Origin: Synechococcus sp. CS-1332
Lineage (GTDB): Bacteria > Cyanobacteriota > Cyanobacteriia > PCC-6307 > Cyanobiaceae
DNA: 64,000 nucleotides
Assembly (NCBI RefSeq): GCF_025127995.1
Contig: NZ_JAHLYP010000011.1
Span: 28,479 to 92,478, forward strand
Direction: 5' to 3'
Shown here: positions 50,062 to 59,139 of the stretch, piece after piece
Position numbering within the stretch: position 1 is the stretch's first letter
Layout of the letters: each line of letters begins with the position of its first letter
Position numbers and translations under genes: made by a program
Notes under the pieces: generated by a model
What the model saw: the letters and a program-made list of their open reading frames with translations, nothing else
Told to the model about the DNA's origin: nothing
Databases searched by the model: none

Positions 50062-51114
50062 ATGCCACCACCCCTCGGCCGACGCCAGCTGCTCTCGCTC
50101 TCCGGGTTGGCCCTGGGGGCAGGTCTCTGGCAGGTCTGGAAGCCGGCAACAGTCCGGGCCGCAGTCGGTGCCGCCACCGCCCTGGCCGCCCCGCCCCGCA
50201 GCGGCACCCGCCTGGTGCTGATCAGCGATCTCAACGCCTCCTACGGCTCCACCACCTACATCGCCGAGGTGCACCGGGGCGTGGCCCTGATCCCGCCCCT
50301 GCGCCCGGACCTGGTGATCTGCGCCGGCGACATGGTGGCGGGCCAGAAGGCGGGGCTGGGCCGCCAGCGGCTGGCCGCCATGTGGGCGGGCTTCGATCGC
50401 AGCGTGCTTGCCCCGTTGCGCAGCGCCGGCCTGCCGTTCGCGCCGGCTATGGGCAACCACGACGCCTCCGGCGCCAGTGCAGGTGGCCGCTTTCTCTTCG
50501 CCGACGACCGCGCCGAGGCGGCCCGCTTCTGGAGAGCGCGCCGCGACAACCTCGGTCTGCGCTTCGTTGACAGCGGCACCTTCCCCTTTCACTACGCCAT
50601 CCGCCAGGACGACGTGTTCGTGCTGGTGTGGGACGCCTCCACCGCCCAGGTGCCGGCGGAGCAGCTGCGCTGGGCCGAGCGGATCCTGGCGGGCCCCGCC
50701 GCGCGCTCCGCCAGCCGGCGCCTGGTGGTGGGCCACCTGCCACTGCGGGCCGTGAGCCAGGGCCGCGACCGCCCCGGGGAGGTGCTGGCGCAGCCGGCGG
50801 CCCTGCAGCAGCTGCTGGAACGCCATGGGGTGGAGGCCTACGTGAGCGGCCACCAGCACGCCTACTTTCCGGCCCGCCTGGGCCAACTCGACCTGTTCCA
50901 GCTCGGGGCCATGGGCAGCGGCCCCCGCCGGCTGCTGGACCAGACCACCCCAGCCTTCCAGACCCTCACCGTGCTGGATCTGGTCGGCAGCCCCGCTCGA
51001 CTGGTGGATACCAGCTTCGATCTGCGCACCCTGCGGCGCATCGACCCGCAGCGGCTGCCCCGCTCGCTCAGCGATGCCGCCGGCCGGCTGCTGCAACGGC
51101 GGCCCAGCGCCTGA
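50062..51114 (+). CDS. exported calcineurin-like metallophosphoesterase
   Basis: 350 residues. The N-terminus MPPPLGRRQLLSLSGLALGA has the twin-arginine form GRRQLLSLSG, suggesting Tat export. Metal motifs: LVLISDLNASYG, LVICAGDMVAG, PAMGNHDASG, VVGHLPL and VSGHQHAYF, the complete set for a two-metal site. It probably hydrolyses phosphomonoesters or diesters in the periplasm. It lies 17 bases after the channel gene, so it may belong to the cyclase-channel operon. A periplasmic cyclic-nucleotide phosphodiesterase is an attractive but untested idea. Confidence 0.85.
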   Translation: MPPPLGRRQLLSLSGLALGAGLWQVWKPATVRAAVGAATALAAPPRSGTRLVLISDLNASYGSTTYIAEVHRGVALIPPLRPDLVICAGDMVAGQKAGLGRQRLAAMWAGFDRSVLAPLRSAGLPFAPAMGNHDASGASAGGRFLFADDRAEAARFWRARRDNLGLRFVDSGTFPFHYAIRQDDVFVLVWDASTAQVPAEQLRWAERILAGPAARSASRRLVVGHLPLRAVSQGRDRPGEVLAQPAALQQLLERHGVEAYVSGHQHAYFPARLGQLDLFQLGAMGSGPRRLLDQTTPAFQTLTVLDLVGSPARLVDTSFDLRTLRRIDPQRLPRSLSDAAGRLLQRRPSA

Positions 51115-51169
51115 GGCGGTGGGGCCAGCCCCGGCAGTTCTATGGTCAGCGCGATCGCAAGCCAACGTC

Positions 51170-51319
51170 ATGAAGCTGCCGGAAGGCTGGCGGATCTACG
51201 CCTTGGTCCTCGGATTGAACGTGCTGGCGCTCTCGCTTTGGTGGGTCGATCGCGACGCGGTGCCCCACCCCTCCGCCGGCGGCATGGGCGCCTGGATCGC
51301 CGCCCGCCTCGGGTCCTGA
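51170..51319 (+). CDS. small single-pass membrane protein
   Basis: 49 residues from the ATG giving MKLPEGWRIYALVLGLNVLA. One hydrophobic helix is followed by WWVDRDAVPHPSAGGMGAWI. A longer start at 51074 would read through the end of the phosphoesterase gene and is less likely. The function is unknown. It stands between the phosphoesterase and the META-domain gene on the same strand. Confidence 0.5.
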   Translation: MKLPEGWRIYALVLGLNVLALSLWWVDRDAVPHPSAGGMGAWIAARLGS

Positions 51320-51335
51320 GTTGCCTGTGATCACG

Positions 51336-52121
51336 ATGAACACCCAACACCTGGGGCCACTGGTAGCGCTGCTGGCCCTCCTGCCGGCGGTGCCGCATGC
51401 CGCCGCGCTGGCGGCGACACCGTCCCCTTCCCCGCTCGAGGGCACGGCCTGGGTGCTGGAGCGCCTGGGGCAGCGCCAACCCCAGAACGGCACCACCGTC
51501 ACCCTGCGCTTCGAGGCTGGCCGGGTGGCGGGCAGTGATGGCTGCAACCGCTTCGGCGCCCCCGTCACGGTCCGGGGCAAGGGCCTGCAGGTGTCGGCCC
51601 AGGGCCTGAGCACCAAGATGGCCTGCCCGCCGGCGGTGATGCGGCAGGCCGAAGCCTTCCAGACGGCGCTCACCAGCAGCCGGGGTTTCCGCCTCGACGG
51701 CGAGCGCCTCAGGCTCCTCTCGGCCGACGGCCGGCCCCTGCTGGTGCTGGTGGCCCAGACGCAACGGCTGGTGGGAAGCACCTGGCGGGTGGCGGGGTTC
51801 AACAACGGCCGCCAGGCGCTGGTGAGCCCGATCCTGGGCACCACCCTCTCGCTGCGCGTCGTCAAGGCCGACCAGCTGGCGGGATCGGCTGGCTGCAACC
51901 GCTTCACGGCGCCGGTGCGGCTGGAGGGCACCCGTCTGCGCATCGGCACCCCGGTGGCCACCAAAAAGCGCTGCGCCGGCGCCGGGGTGATGGAGCAGGA
52001 GCAGCAGTTCCTGGTCGCCCTGCCCACGGCTGCCAGCCTGCGGCTCGAAGGCGAGACCCTGGAGCTGCGCCGGGCCGATGGCGCCATCGCCCTCAGCCTG
52101 CGGCGCGTCCCGGGGCCCTGA
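51336..52121 (+). CDS. exported protein with two META (HslJ-type) domains
   Basis: 261 residues. Signal peptide LGPLVALLALLPAVPHAAAL. Two META domains follow in tandem: ~35-135 with GTAWVLERLGQRQPQNGTTV and AGSDGCNRFGAPV, and ~145-250 with GSTWRVAGFNNGRQ and AGSAGCNRFTAPVRLEG. Each keeps the G-C-N-R-F core and a second cysteine (KMACPP, KKRCAG). META domains occur in periplasmic stress proteins such as HslJ. The ligand is unknown. Confidence 0.85.
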   Translation: MNTQHLGPLVALLALLPAVPHAAALAATPSPSPLEGTAWVLERLGQRQPQNGTTVTLRFEAGRVAGSDGCNRFGAPVTVRGKGLQVSAQGLSTKMACPPAVMRQAEAFQTALTSSRGFRLDGERLRLLSADGRPLLVLVAQTQRLVGSTWRVAGFNNGRQALVSPILGTTLSLRVVKADQLAGSAGCNRFTAPVRLEGTRLRIGTPVATKKRCAGAGVMEQEQQFLVALPTAASLRLEGETLELRRADGAIALSLRRVPGP

Positions 52122-52187
52122 GCACCCCGCGATCAGCAGCCCAAGCCCCGCCTGCCGCTACCTTTTCAGCCGCAGTGCGGCCCGCGT

Positions 52188-52925
52188 ATGGATCTGCCCA
52201 GGGTGGTGTTCTTCGGTCGCACCGGGGCTGACGCGCTGGCGTTCTTCAACCTCGATCTGGCGCACTGGCGGGGCCGCCGGGTGCTCGATTGCCCCGGCGG
52301 ACCCGGTTCCTTCACCGCCCTGGCCCGCGCCGCCGGGGTGGAGAGCGTGGCGGCCGATCCCCTCTACACCCTGCCGCTGCCGGAGCTGGAGCACCGCTGC
52401 CGCGACGACGTCGCCTTCACGATGGAGCGCCTGGCCCTGAGCCCGACGCTGCGCCCGGACTTCGACCAGTCCCGGTTTCGCCAGGGAAAACTGGAGGCCC
52501 TGGAGGCCTTTCTGGCCGACCGTCGCGACCATCCGCAGGCCTACCGCGCCGCGGCGCTGCCCTCCCTTCCCTTCGAGGCGGCCAGCTTTGATCTGGTGCT
52601 GTCTGGCCATCTGCTGTTCTGTTACGCCCCGATTGCCGACGGCGGCCTCAGCGAACAGCCCGACTTCGACCTCGACTGGCACAGGCGCGCCCTGGCCGAA
52701 CTGCTGCGGGTGAGCCGGCAGGAGGTGCGGATCTACCCCGCCCACACGATCGAACGCCACCCCCGGGTGCATCCCTGGGTGGAGCCCCTGCTGGCCGGCC
52801 TGCCGCCGGGGTGGCAGGGGCAACTGGAACCCACCACCTATGACGAAGGCTTCGAGGGCGAGACGCCGATGCTGCGGCTGCGGCGCCAAAGCGCCCCTGC
52901 CGCCTGCGGACCAGGGGCGCTTTGA
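52188..52925 (+). CDS. class I SAM-dependent methyltransferase-like protein
   Basis: 245 residues. Motif I is RVLDCPGGPGSFTALARAAG with the acidic end of strand 2 in SVAADPLY; motif IV-like FDLVLSGHLLFCYAP and a final LAELLRVSRQEVRIYPAH strand complete the fold. The usual GxGxG is GGPGS. The substrate is unknown. Relatives are widespread and uncharacterised in picocyanobacteria. The start ATG lies 66 bases after the META gene. Confidence 0.75.
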   Translation: MDLPRVVFFGRTGADALAFFNLDLAHWRGRRVLDCPGGPGSFTALARAAGVESVAADPLYTLPLPELEHRCRDDVAFTMERLALSPTLRPDFDQSRFRQGKLEALEAFLADRRDHPQAYRAAALPSLPFEAASFDLVLSGHLLFCYAPIADGGLSEQPDFDLDWHRRALAELLRVSRQEVRIYPAHTIERHPRVHPWVEPLLAGLPPGWQGQLEPTTYDEGFEGETPMLRLRRQSAPAACGPGAL

Positions 52926-52983
52926 TCACGAATCCAACACCAGAGTTCGTAAATCTCGATACAAAAAGCCGGGAATGTAACGG

Positions 52984-53007
52984 CGCGTGGCTGGTTTCCG
53001 CCACGCG
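52984..53007. promoter_or_regulatory. 8-bp inverted repeat in the leader of the next gene
   Basis: CGCGTGGC (52984-52991) and GCCACGCG (53000-53007) form a perfect stem with an 8-base loop, 40 bases before the ATG at 53047. No T-run follows. It could be a weak terminator of the methyltransferase gene or a leader structure. The surrounding 120 bases are noticeably AT-richer than the genes. Confidence 0.4.
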
Positions 53008-53046
53008 AGACACACTGACAAAAAACTGCACCAGGAGTGAATTCCC

Positions 53047-53757
53047 ATGACGTATCTGACCTGGAGGCGGGAGCTGGTGCGCTCCGCCATCGATCAGATG
53101 CTGGCGGCCACCGATCCCGACCGCGGCCCCTTCGGGGATGGGGGTGTGCTGTTCAACGCGATGATGCAGGACCTGAGCCAGAGCCTGCCGGCCCTGGAGA
53201 TCGTGGCGGCGGCCGACGACATCCTCACCGCCCACCGGGGCTTCTGCGAGGGGCGCAGCTGCGAGGTGGCCCAGGCCCTCAAGGTCTGCCTGTCGATCCC
53301 CGCGGAGAAGCAGGGCCTGGAACGGCGGCTCGTGCTCGACCGCGAGCGAGTGGAGCAGAACGCCTTCGGCCATGACGCCAGCCTGCTGCTCGTCTGGGAT
53401 GGCCGGCTCAGCAGCGCCATCGAGGAGCTCGGCGTCGGCGCCCTCAGCGAGCGCTTCCCCTGTCAGGGCAGCGAGGCCCGCTGGAACACCGGTGAATTTG
53501 TGGCCCTGCTGGAGGCCCGAGCCCTGCAGTGCCGCCGCACCCGCGTGGCCCAGGAGATCGTGGCGGAAGATCCCGCCACCGCCCCCTCCGGCAGCACCGT
53601 GGTGCTGGTGTTCCCCACCGACGCCGGCACGCGCCCCTGGGTCGCCACCGTGGCCGTGGCCCTGCACTCCGAGGCGCTGCCCGAGAGCGAGCCGCCCACC
53701 CTCGACGGCTACCAGGCCATGCGGGTGCTGGTGGGTCCCAGCAGAACCTCGGCATAA
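53047..53757 (+). CDS. hypothetical protein
   Basis: 236 residues with AGGAG ten bases before the ATG. MTYLTWRRELVRSAIDQMLA begins a helical first half; LSQSLPALEIVAAADDILTA, LVLDRERVEQNAFGHDASLL and STVVLVFPTDAGTRPWVATV follow. No signal peptide and no catalytic motif is recognised. It converges on the ATP-grasp gene with a 49-base overlap of the 3' ends. Function unknown. Confidence 0.6.
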   Translation: MTYLTWRRELVRSAIDQMLAATDPDRGPFGDGGVLFNAMMQDLSQSLPALEIVAAADDILTAHRGFCEGRSCEVAQALKVCLSIPAEKQGLERRLVLDRERVEQNAFGHDASLLLVWDGRLSSAIEELGVGALSERFPCQGSEARWNTGEFVALLEARALQCRRTRVAQEIVAEDPATAPSGSTVVLVFPTDAGTRPWVATVAVALHSEALPESEPPTLDGYQAMRVLVGPSRTSA

Positions 53758-54683
53758 CGGCCGAAGGCTTCCCCCTCGCTGAGGAACAGCCGGGGGATCA
53801 CCAGTTCACACTCCAGCAGCAGCAGCTCGCCCCCCGCATCGCGGATGCCGTCGATGCGGGCATAGGGCAGCACCCCGAAGCGCCGCCGCAGGCGCTCCTC
53901 CACCGCAGCGGCCCAGCGCCGTTCCGCCGCACTCGCCTGCCACAGCCGGTTGCGGCCCCCGAACCCTTCGTGGGCGATCCAGCCCCCTGCCGCCACGCTC
54001 TTGGCCACGGCGTGGGAGAAGTGCCCACCCAGAAACACCGCGCTGAACTCCCCCGCCCGGCAGATCGCTGGCAGGAAGCGCTGCACGCACACCTCCCCGT
54101 CCTTGGCCAGACGGGCCAGCCAGCCGTCGCCATCGCCGGCGTCCACGGGGGTGGTGCCATCGGCCGCAGTGATCACCAGCCCCAGGCCCTGGCGGCACAC
54201 CCGGTAGGTGTGCCAGCTCTTGGCCCCGATCGCCGGCTTCAGCACCGCCTCGCCCCAGCCGCACACCTCCAGAAGCCCCACCAGGGAGCCTTGCCAGCCG
54301 CGGGGCAACCAGCGGCTGGGGATCAGGGCCACCCCCTCTTGCTCCAGCTGGGGCAGGTAATCGCTCTTGGCATGGCCCGCCACGATCACCGGCAGCGGAT
54401 TGACCAGCGGCACCCCGAGGGCCTCGAGGTGCTCCGCCAGGGCCCTGATGCGGGGCAGGAAGTCGGGGTGGCGATGGCTGTCGCGGCAGTCGCGCACGCT
54501 CACCCGATCGAAGCGTCCCCAGTGGATAGAGCCGCAATCCGTGGTAGCGCCGTCGCTCAGCGACGGCAGGGGCACCAGCTCGCTGGCGATGCCGCGCTCG
54601 GCGAGGAAGCTCCGCAGCGCCGGGGTCTCGTCGTGGATCCGCCCCAGGTGCAGCAGGGCGATCAAGCCGGCAGGATGCCCCAC
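53709..54683 (-). CDS. ATP-grasp-type protein
   Basis: 324 residues. The layout fits the RimK / glutathione-synthase group: an N-terminal segment with DRVSVRDCRDSHRHPDFLPR, the ATP-binding Lys region GEAVLKPAIGAKSWHTYRV, then VQRFLPAICRAGEFSAVFLG, YARIDGIRDAGGELLLLECE and LVIPRLFLSEG with the metal-binding acidic residues. It should ligate a carboxylate to an amine or thiol using ATP. The substrate is unknown. The start lies inside the end of the upstream gene, so the two are coupled. Confidence 0.78.
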   Translation of the reverse strand: MGHPAGLIALLHLGRIHDETPALRSFLAERGIASELVPLPSLSDGATTDCGSIHWGRFDRVSVRDCRDSHRHPDFLPRIRALAEHLEALGVPLVNPLPVIVAGHAKSDYLPQLEQEGVALIPSRWLPRGWQGSLVGLLEVCGWGEAVLKPAIGAKSWHTYRVCRQGLGLVITAADGTTPVDAGDGDGWLARLAKDGEVCVQRFLPAICRAGEFSAVFLGGHFSHAVAKSVAAGGWIAHEGFGGRNRLWQASAAERRWAAAVEERLRRRFGVLPYARIDGIRDAGGELLLLECELVIPRLFLSEGEAFGRYAEVLLGPTSTRMAW

Positions 54684-55201
54684 TCGCGCTTCACCTGCAC
54701 GCTGGTGATCTCCCAGGCCTCCTCGGCCGCCACGACCGGGCCATGGCGTTCCACAGGCGTCAGGCTCCGCCTGGCGAATTCGTTCTGCAGCAACAGCTGA
54801 AACAGCACGCTCTGGGACACCAGCCCGTTGAGACGCTCTTCACCCCCCACCCGGGCCATCAAGACCGGATGGCCCTGGCAGTCGCGCAGGGACCGCAGCT
54901 GCTGCTGCAGCCACACCCGCTCGTACTGGAGCATCGCGTCGCTGCAGCGGGAGAGATTCTCTCGGTAGCAGCCGGCATGGCACTTGATGGCCCCTTCCGA
55001 CAGGCCCGGCGCAGCGCCGGCGTCCTTCAGGAGCTGCATCGCTTCGCTCAGGAAACTCACTGTGCGTTCACCGACGTCCTCAGAAACCCTAGAAACAGTC
55101 GCTGCCGATGCCCGCAGCCATTGGCAAGCAGCAATGATCCGTAGCGGAGAGGAAGCAAAGCTAAAATTGGTGGCACTTGCTACCCAACCACCACGCTGCA
55201 C
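54662..55201 (-). CDS. hypothetical protein, start uncertain
   Basis: Up to 179 residues from 55201; a shorter start at an ATG near 55039 (MQLLKDAGAAPGLSEGAIKC) is equally possible and avoids a cryptic extension. Features are CHAGCYRENLSRC, three cysteines in close order, and LMARVGGEERLNGLVSQSVL, LQNEFARRSLTPVERHG. I recognise no family. The stop overlaps the ATP-grasp start by 22 bases, so it is likely translated with it. Confidence 0.5.
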   Translation of the reverse strand: MQRGGWVASATNFSFASSPLRIIAACQWLRASAATVSRVSEDVGERTVSFLSEAMQLLKDAGAAPGLSEGAIKCHAGCYRENLSRCSDAMLQYERVWLQQQLRSLRDCQGHPVLMARVGGEERLNGLVSQSVLFQLLLQNEFARRSLTPVERHGPVVAAEEAWEITSVQVKREWGILPA

Positions 55202-55211
55202 ATTGGCTGCA

Positions 55212-56324
55212 TCAAAGCCACTGTTTGCGGCGGAAGTAGAGATACAAGCTGACGCCGATCACGATCATCACCGCCCACACTGAATAATAACCACCCCGCC
55301 ACTCCAGCTCGGGCATCTCCTTGAAGTTCATGCCGTACACGCCGGCAATGAAGGTGAGGGGAATGAAGATCGTCGAGATGATCGTCAACACCTTCATCAC
55401 CTCATTCATCCGATGGCTGAGGGTCGACAGATAGGTGTCGTGCATGCCCCCGAGAATATCGCGGTGGGTTTCCACCAGATCGATGATCTGAATGCAGTGG
55501 TCATAGAGATCGCGCCAGAACACCCGGCCCTCCGCCGTCAGCAACGGGGATTCGCTCTTGACGACCATGGCCACCTCTTCGCGGATCGGCCAGACGGCCT
55601 TGCGAAGGCTCAGAATACCCCGCTTGAGACCATGAATCTCCTTGATGTCACCAGGGTGGGGATCCTCAAGCAGCCGATCATCCACCTCCTCGATGATGTC
55701 CCCCATCCGCTCCACCGCGAGGAAGTAGTTATCAACAACAGCGTCCATGAGGGAGTAGGCGAGGTAATCGGCCTTCATCCAGCGGATCCGGCCGCTGGCG
55801 GCGCGGATGCGATCACGCACGCCATCGAAGACATCACCATCATCCTCGAGAAAGGAGATCACAAAGTGATCGCCGAGGATCACACTCACATGCTCGATAT
55901 CAATCGCCTGCCGACCTTCGTCGAAATCGATCATCTTCAGGACCATGAAGATGTATCCCGGAAACTCCTCCACCTTGGGGCGCTGGGTGGTGTTGGCGAT
56001 GTCCTCCAGCGTCATCGGATGGATCCCGAAGCACTCGCCAAGGCGTTCCACCAGCTCGACGTCATGGACGCCGCTGACGTTCATCCAGGTGATGCTGTCC
56101 TCGCGCACCACATCGACGCAACTCCGCACCGAGACATCCAGCTCTTCCGACCAGCCCTGGCCGTCGTAGTGGATGACATCGATCTGCACCTTCGCCAGCC
56201 GCTGCTCACCCACGAACACGACGGCGCCGGGAATGGACCCGGGCCTGATCCGCCTGGCGCGGATGCCGCTGGTGCCGGCGCTGCTGCGCAGGCGCGGTGT
56301 TTTTCTCGACGGCCTGGTCTTCAT
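55212..56324 (-). CDS. corA: magnesium/cobalt transporter CorA
   Basis: 370 residues from the ATG giving MKTRPSRKTPRLRSSAGTSG (a start 7 codons upstream is possible). The large cytoplasmic alpha/beta funnel holds WMNVSGVHDVELVERLGECF, HPMTLEDIANTTQRPKVEEF and ISFLEDDGDVFDGVRDR. Two C-terminal helices flank the selectivity motif: FIPLTFIAGVYGMNFKEMPE contains the invariant G-M-N. The protein ends with a basic YFRRKQWL. It is a pentameric Mg2+ channel of the inner membrane. Confidence 0.93.
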   Translation of the reverse strand: MKTRPSRKTPRLRSSAGTSGIRARRIRPGSIPGAVVFVGEQRLAKVQIDVIHYDGQGWSEELDVSVRSCVDVVREDSITWMNVSGVHDVELVERLGECFGIHPMTLEDIANTTQRPKVEEFPGYIFMVLKMIDFDEGRQAIDIEHVSVILGDHFVISFLEDDGDVFDGVRDRIRAASGRIRWMKADYLAYSLMDAVVDNYFLAVERMGDIIEEVDDRLLEDPHPGDIKEIHGLKRGILSLRKAVWPIREEVAMVVKSESPLLTAEGRVFWRDLYDHCIQIIDLVETHRDILGGMHDTYLSTLSHRMNEVMKVLTIISTIFIPLTFIAGVYGMNFKEMPELEWRGGYYSVWAVMIVIGVSLYLYFRRKQWL

Positions 56325-56375
56325 CGCCCGGCCCGGATGCAACAAGGTTTCAGGGAGCCTATCGGCATCCCAGGT

Positions 56376-57266
56376 TCAGAGAAAGTCGGGCCGCAGCCGG
56401 TGGCTGAGCTCCAGCGACTGCTGCAGATCCGTCCATTCCTGGTCCGCCACCATCGCTTCAAGGGAGGCCAGGGAGTGGCGGTAGTGCCCCAGGGCCTCCA
56501 GCAGCGCCGCCCTGTTGTGGCGCGCCATCAACATCCCCAGCTCCGGGTTGCCGCCACCGACGCGGGTGGTGTCGGCAAAACCACTGGAGGCCAGGTCCCG
56601 CACCAGGCCCGCCCCTGTGCTGGCCTCGCCGCCCCCGGCATCGGCCGCCTGCAGCAGGGCCGCCCCCACCAGCACCGGCAGATGGGAGATCAGGGCCACG
56701 GCCCGGTCGTGGGCCTCGGCCTCACAACACAACCAACGGGCCCCGAGGACCTCCGCCAGCTCCCGCACCGCCTCGAGCGCCGCCGGGTCGGTGCCCGCCT
56801 CCGGGGTCGCCACCCAGGGCCTGCCGCGGAACAGGCCGGGCTCCCCCGCCTCCACCCCGGCCCGGGCGGTGCCGGCCATCGGATGGGAGGCCACGAAGCG
56901 GGACGCACCAGGGCCGCCGCCGGGCGCCACCAGCAGCTCCCGCCAGCGGCGCAGCACCGGCCCCTTCACCGAGCCCACATCGGTGATCACTGCCGCGGCC
57001 GGCAGGGCCGCCACCAGGTCGGGATCCGGATCCAGCAGGCGGTCGAGGGGTAGGGCCAGCACCACCAGAGCGCACCCCTCCAGCACGGCCGGATCCGTGC
57101 TCACCTCGGTGGCCAGCCCGCGCTGAGTGGCCCGCGCGGCGGTGGCCGGGCGGTGCACCAGGGCCCGCACCTGTGCCCCGGCCGCCATCAGATCCAGGCC
57201 CAGGGAGCCCCCGATCAACCCCAGGCCCACCACGCCCACCGGTTCGCGCTGCCAGAGGGGTGTCAT
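56376..57266 (-). CDS. tyrA: prephenate/arogenate dehydrogenase
   Basis: 296 residues. Rossmann start VGVVGLGLIGGSLGLDLMAA; conserved ITDVGSVKGPVLRRW, SHPMAGTARAGVEAGEPGLF with the catalytic-region His, and HDRAVALISHLPVLVGAALL with the second conserved His. No ACT domain. Cyanobacterial enzymes of this type are usually NADP-dependent arogenate dehydrogenases making tyrosine. Divergent from the 57310 gene with 43 bases between the starts, so the promoters overlap. Confidence 0.92.
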   Translation of the reverse strand: MTPLWQREPVGVVGLGLIGGSLGLDLMAAGAQVRALVHRPATAARATQRGLATEVSTDPAVLEGCALVVLALPLDRLLDPDPDLVAALPAAAVITDVGSVKGPVLRRWRELLVAPGGGPGASRFVASHPMAGTARAGVEAGEPGLFRGRPWVATPEAGTDPAALEAVRELAEVLGARWLCCEAEAHDRAVALISHLPVLVGAALLQAADAGGGEASTGAGLVRDLASSGFADTTRVGGGNPELGMLMARHNRAALLEALGHYRHSLASLEAMVADQEWTDLQQSLELSHRLRPDFL

Positions 57267-57309
57267 CGTCGCTGCGGATCGGCTGGGGCCAGCTTCCTAC
57301 GATCCAGCC

Positions 57310-58767
57310 ATGTTGGAAGCCCGCGCCCACCAGCACCTCAAAGCTCTCCTGCAGCGAGAGGGGGTGGAACGCTGGCCCCATCACCTCACCCTCAGCCGGC
57401 TGGTGGCCCGCAGCCTGCGCCGCGTCGACCACACCCTGGTGCGCCTGGCCCCCGGCACCGCCCCCAGCTGGTGGATCAGCCTGCTGGTGCCCCTGGCCCT
57501 CAGCGAAACGCCCCTGGCCCTGGTGGTGACGCCGGCCCTGCGGCAGCGGTTACTGCTGGTGGAATGGCCGCGCCTGCGCAGCGTCGGGCTGGAGCTGGCC
57601 TGCTGGGAAGGGCCCGGAGCGCCGGCCGGCACCCGGCTCTGGCTTCTCGACCACCGGGAGCTGGTGGCGGCCTGGCGCAACGGCGAGCTGGGGGAACGGC
57701 AACTGGTGATCCCCGAGGCCGAGATGCTGGAAGTGGCCCTGCGCGAGGCCCTGGAGGTGGAACTGGAGCCCCGTCACTGGGACCAACTGCGCCGTGCCCA
57801 ACCCAGCGCCGAAGCCTGTCTGCTCAGCCTGCACGAACGGCTCAGTCGCCGGGTACTGGCCCATCCCCGTTCTCCCCACCGGCTGGTGGCCCTGGCTGAC
57901 GACGACGAAGCCCCCCTGCGCCACCTGCTGCGCCTGCTCGAACCCCTGCCGGAGCCCTGGCCCCGCTGGCTGAGTGCCGGAGCCGGCTGGAGCAGCTGGG
58001 CACGGGTGGATCCATCGTTGTTGCAGTGGAGCCTGCTGCGCCAGCCGCTTGACCCCCTGAGCGAACTGGCCGGCCTGCTGGTGGGTCGGGGGGCGGTGCT
58101 GATCGGTGAGCTGGCCACCGGCCGGGCGGCGGAGGGCCAGCCCGCCTCCGGCGCCGCCCTGGGGCTGGAGCCAGCGGTGGTACTGGATCTGGCCGACCCC
58201 CCCCTCTCCGACCCCCTGCCCCTGTTCGCCCCCCTGCGCCAACCACTGCCCAACAGCCCCCACTACGCCCAGCACCTGCTGGAGCAGGGCCGGCGGCTGG
58301 TGCTGGGCCAGAGCGGCCTGACCGTGGTGCTGATCGACGATTCAGCCCTGTGCCTGGGCCTGGCCAGCGGCCTGGCCGCCGAGTTCGGCAGCCGGGTGTG
58401 CCACCAGAACACGTCGCCGGAGAGCAACGGTGTGGTGTGCTGCAGCTGGAGCTGGTGGCTGGAGCACCAGCCACGGCTGCCCTTGCCCTGCCAGGTGGTG
58501 GTGGGCCTGCTGCCGATCGCCAGCCTGGAGGATCCGCTCACAGCGGCCCGGGTCGGGGTGCTGCGCCAGCAGGGCCGGGACTGGTTCCGGGAACTGCTGC
58601 TGCCCGAGGCCCTCAACCGGCTGCAACGGGGCGTGGCCGGGCTGCGCCGCAGCGGTGGCCGGCTGGCGGTGCTGGATGGCCGCCTGCGGGGCCGCAGCTG
58701 GGGGCGGCTGGTGTTCACCTCCCTCGAACCCTGGGTGGAGCTGTCGCGGCTGCGGCCCGACCCCTAG
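57310..58767 (+). CDS. uncharacterised cyanobacterial protein with DinG-like helicase features
   Basis: 485 residues from the ATG giving MLEARAHQHLKALLQREGVE. The sequence has an N-terminal helical region (HHLTLSRLVARSLRRVDHTL), PLALSETPLALVVTPALRQR, a middle with WLLDHRELVAAWRNGELGER resembling a DEXH box region, and a C-terminal half with RLVLGQSGLTVVLIDDSALC, VVVGLLPIASLEDPLTAARV and GGRLAVLDGRLRGRSWGRLV. It recalls the helicase-C half of DinG-type proteins annotated in marine Synechococcus, but no clear Walker A is visible. Function unproven. Confidence 0.6.
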   Translation: MLEARAHQHLKALLQREGVERWPHHLTLSRLVARSLRRVDHTLVRLAPGTAPSWWISLLVPLALSETPLALVVTPALRQRLLLVEWPRLRSVGLELACWEGPGAPAGTRLWLLDHRELVAAWRNGELGERQLVIPEAEMLEVALREALEVELEPRHWDQLRRAQPSAEACLLSLHERLSRRVLAHPRSPHRLVALADDDEAPLRHLLRLLEPLPEPWPRWLSAGAGWSSWARVDPSLLQWSLLRQPLDPLSELAGLLVGRGAVLIGELATGRAAEGQPASGAALGLEPAVVLDLADPPLSDPLPLFAPLRQPLPNSPHYAQHLLEQGRRLVLGQSGLTVVLIDDSALCLGLASGLAAEFGSRVCHQNTSPESNGVVCCSWSWWLEHQPRLPLPCQVVVGLLPIASLEDPLTAARVGVLRQQGRDWFRELLLPEALNRLQRGVAGLRRSGGRLAVLDGRLRGRSWGRLVFTSLEPWVELSRLRPDP

Positions 58768-58795
58768 CCTGCCCCCAGTTGCCGTCCAAGCCCTG

Positions 58796-59047
58796 ATGGG
58801 GGAAGCCAAACGCCGGGCCGAACAGGGTCTGCCGCCCCGCGACAAGCCGCGCGTCAGCAAGGCCAAGGACGTGGACACCTCGCCCCGGATCGTCACCTGG
58901 CTGCCCCTGACCCGCAACCAGGCCTCCCGCTTCGTGGCCGTCACCACCAAGGGGGCCTGGATCGGCATCGGCGGCCTGGCGCTGTTCTGGATCACCGTGC
59001 GCTTCATCGGCCCGGCAGTGGGCTGGTGGTCCCTGTCGGACGGGTGA
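58796..59047 (+). CDS. DUF2839 membrane protein
   Basis: 83 residues. MGEAKRRAEQGLPPRDKP is the DUF2839 hallmark start, followed by WLPLTRNQASRFVAVTTKGA and one membrane helix (WIGIGGLALFWITVRFIG). The family is restricted to cyanobacteria and has no assigned role. It follows the 57310 gene by 28 bases. Confidence 0.85.
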   Translation: MGEAKRRAEQGLPPRDKPRVSKAKDVDTSPRIVTWLPLTRNQASRFVAVTTKGAWIGIGGLALFWITVRFIGPAVGWWSLSDG

Positions 59048-59139
59048 GGGCCGGGTGCCGGTCTCCACATATGAGCATTTGCACCTACCACGAATCGGAA
59101 GAAATCCTTATGATCTGCCGATTGTGATGGGCACTTCCC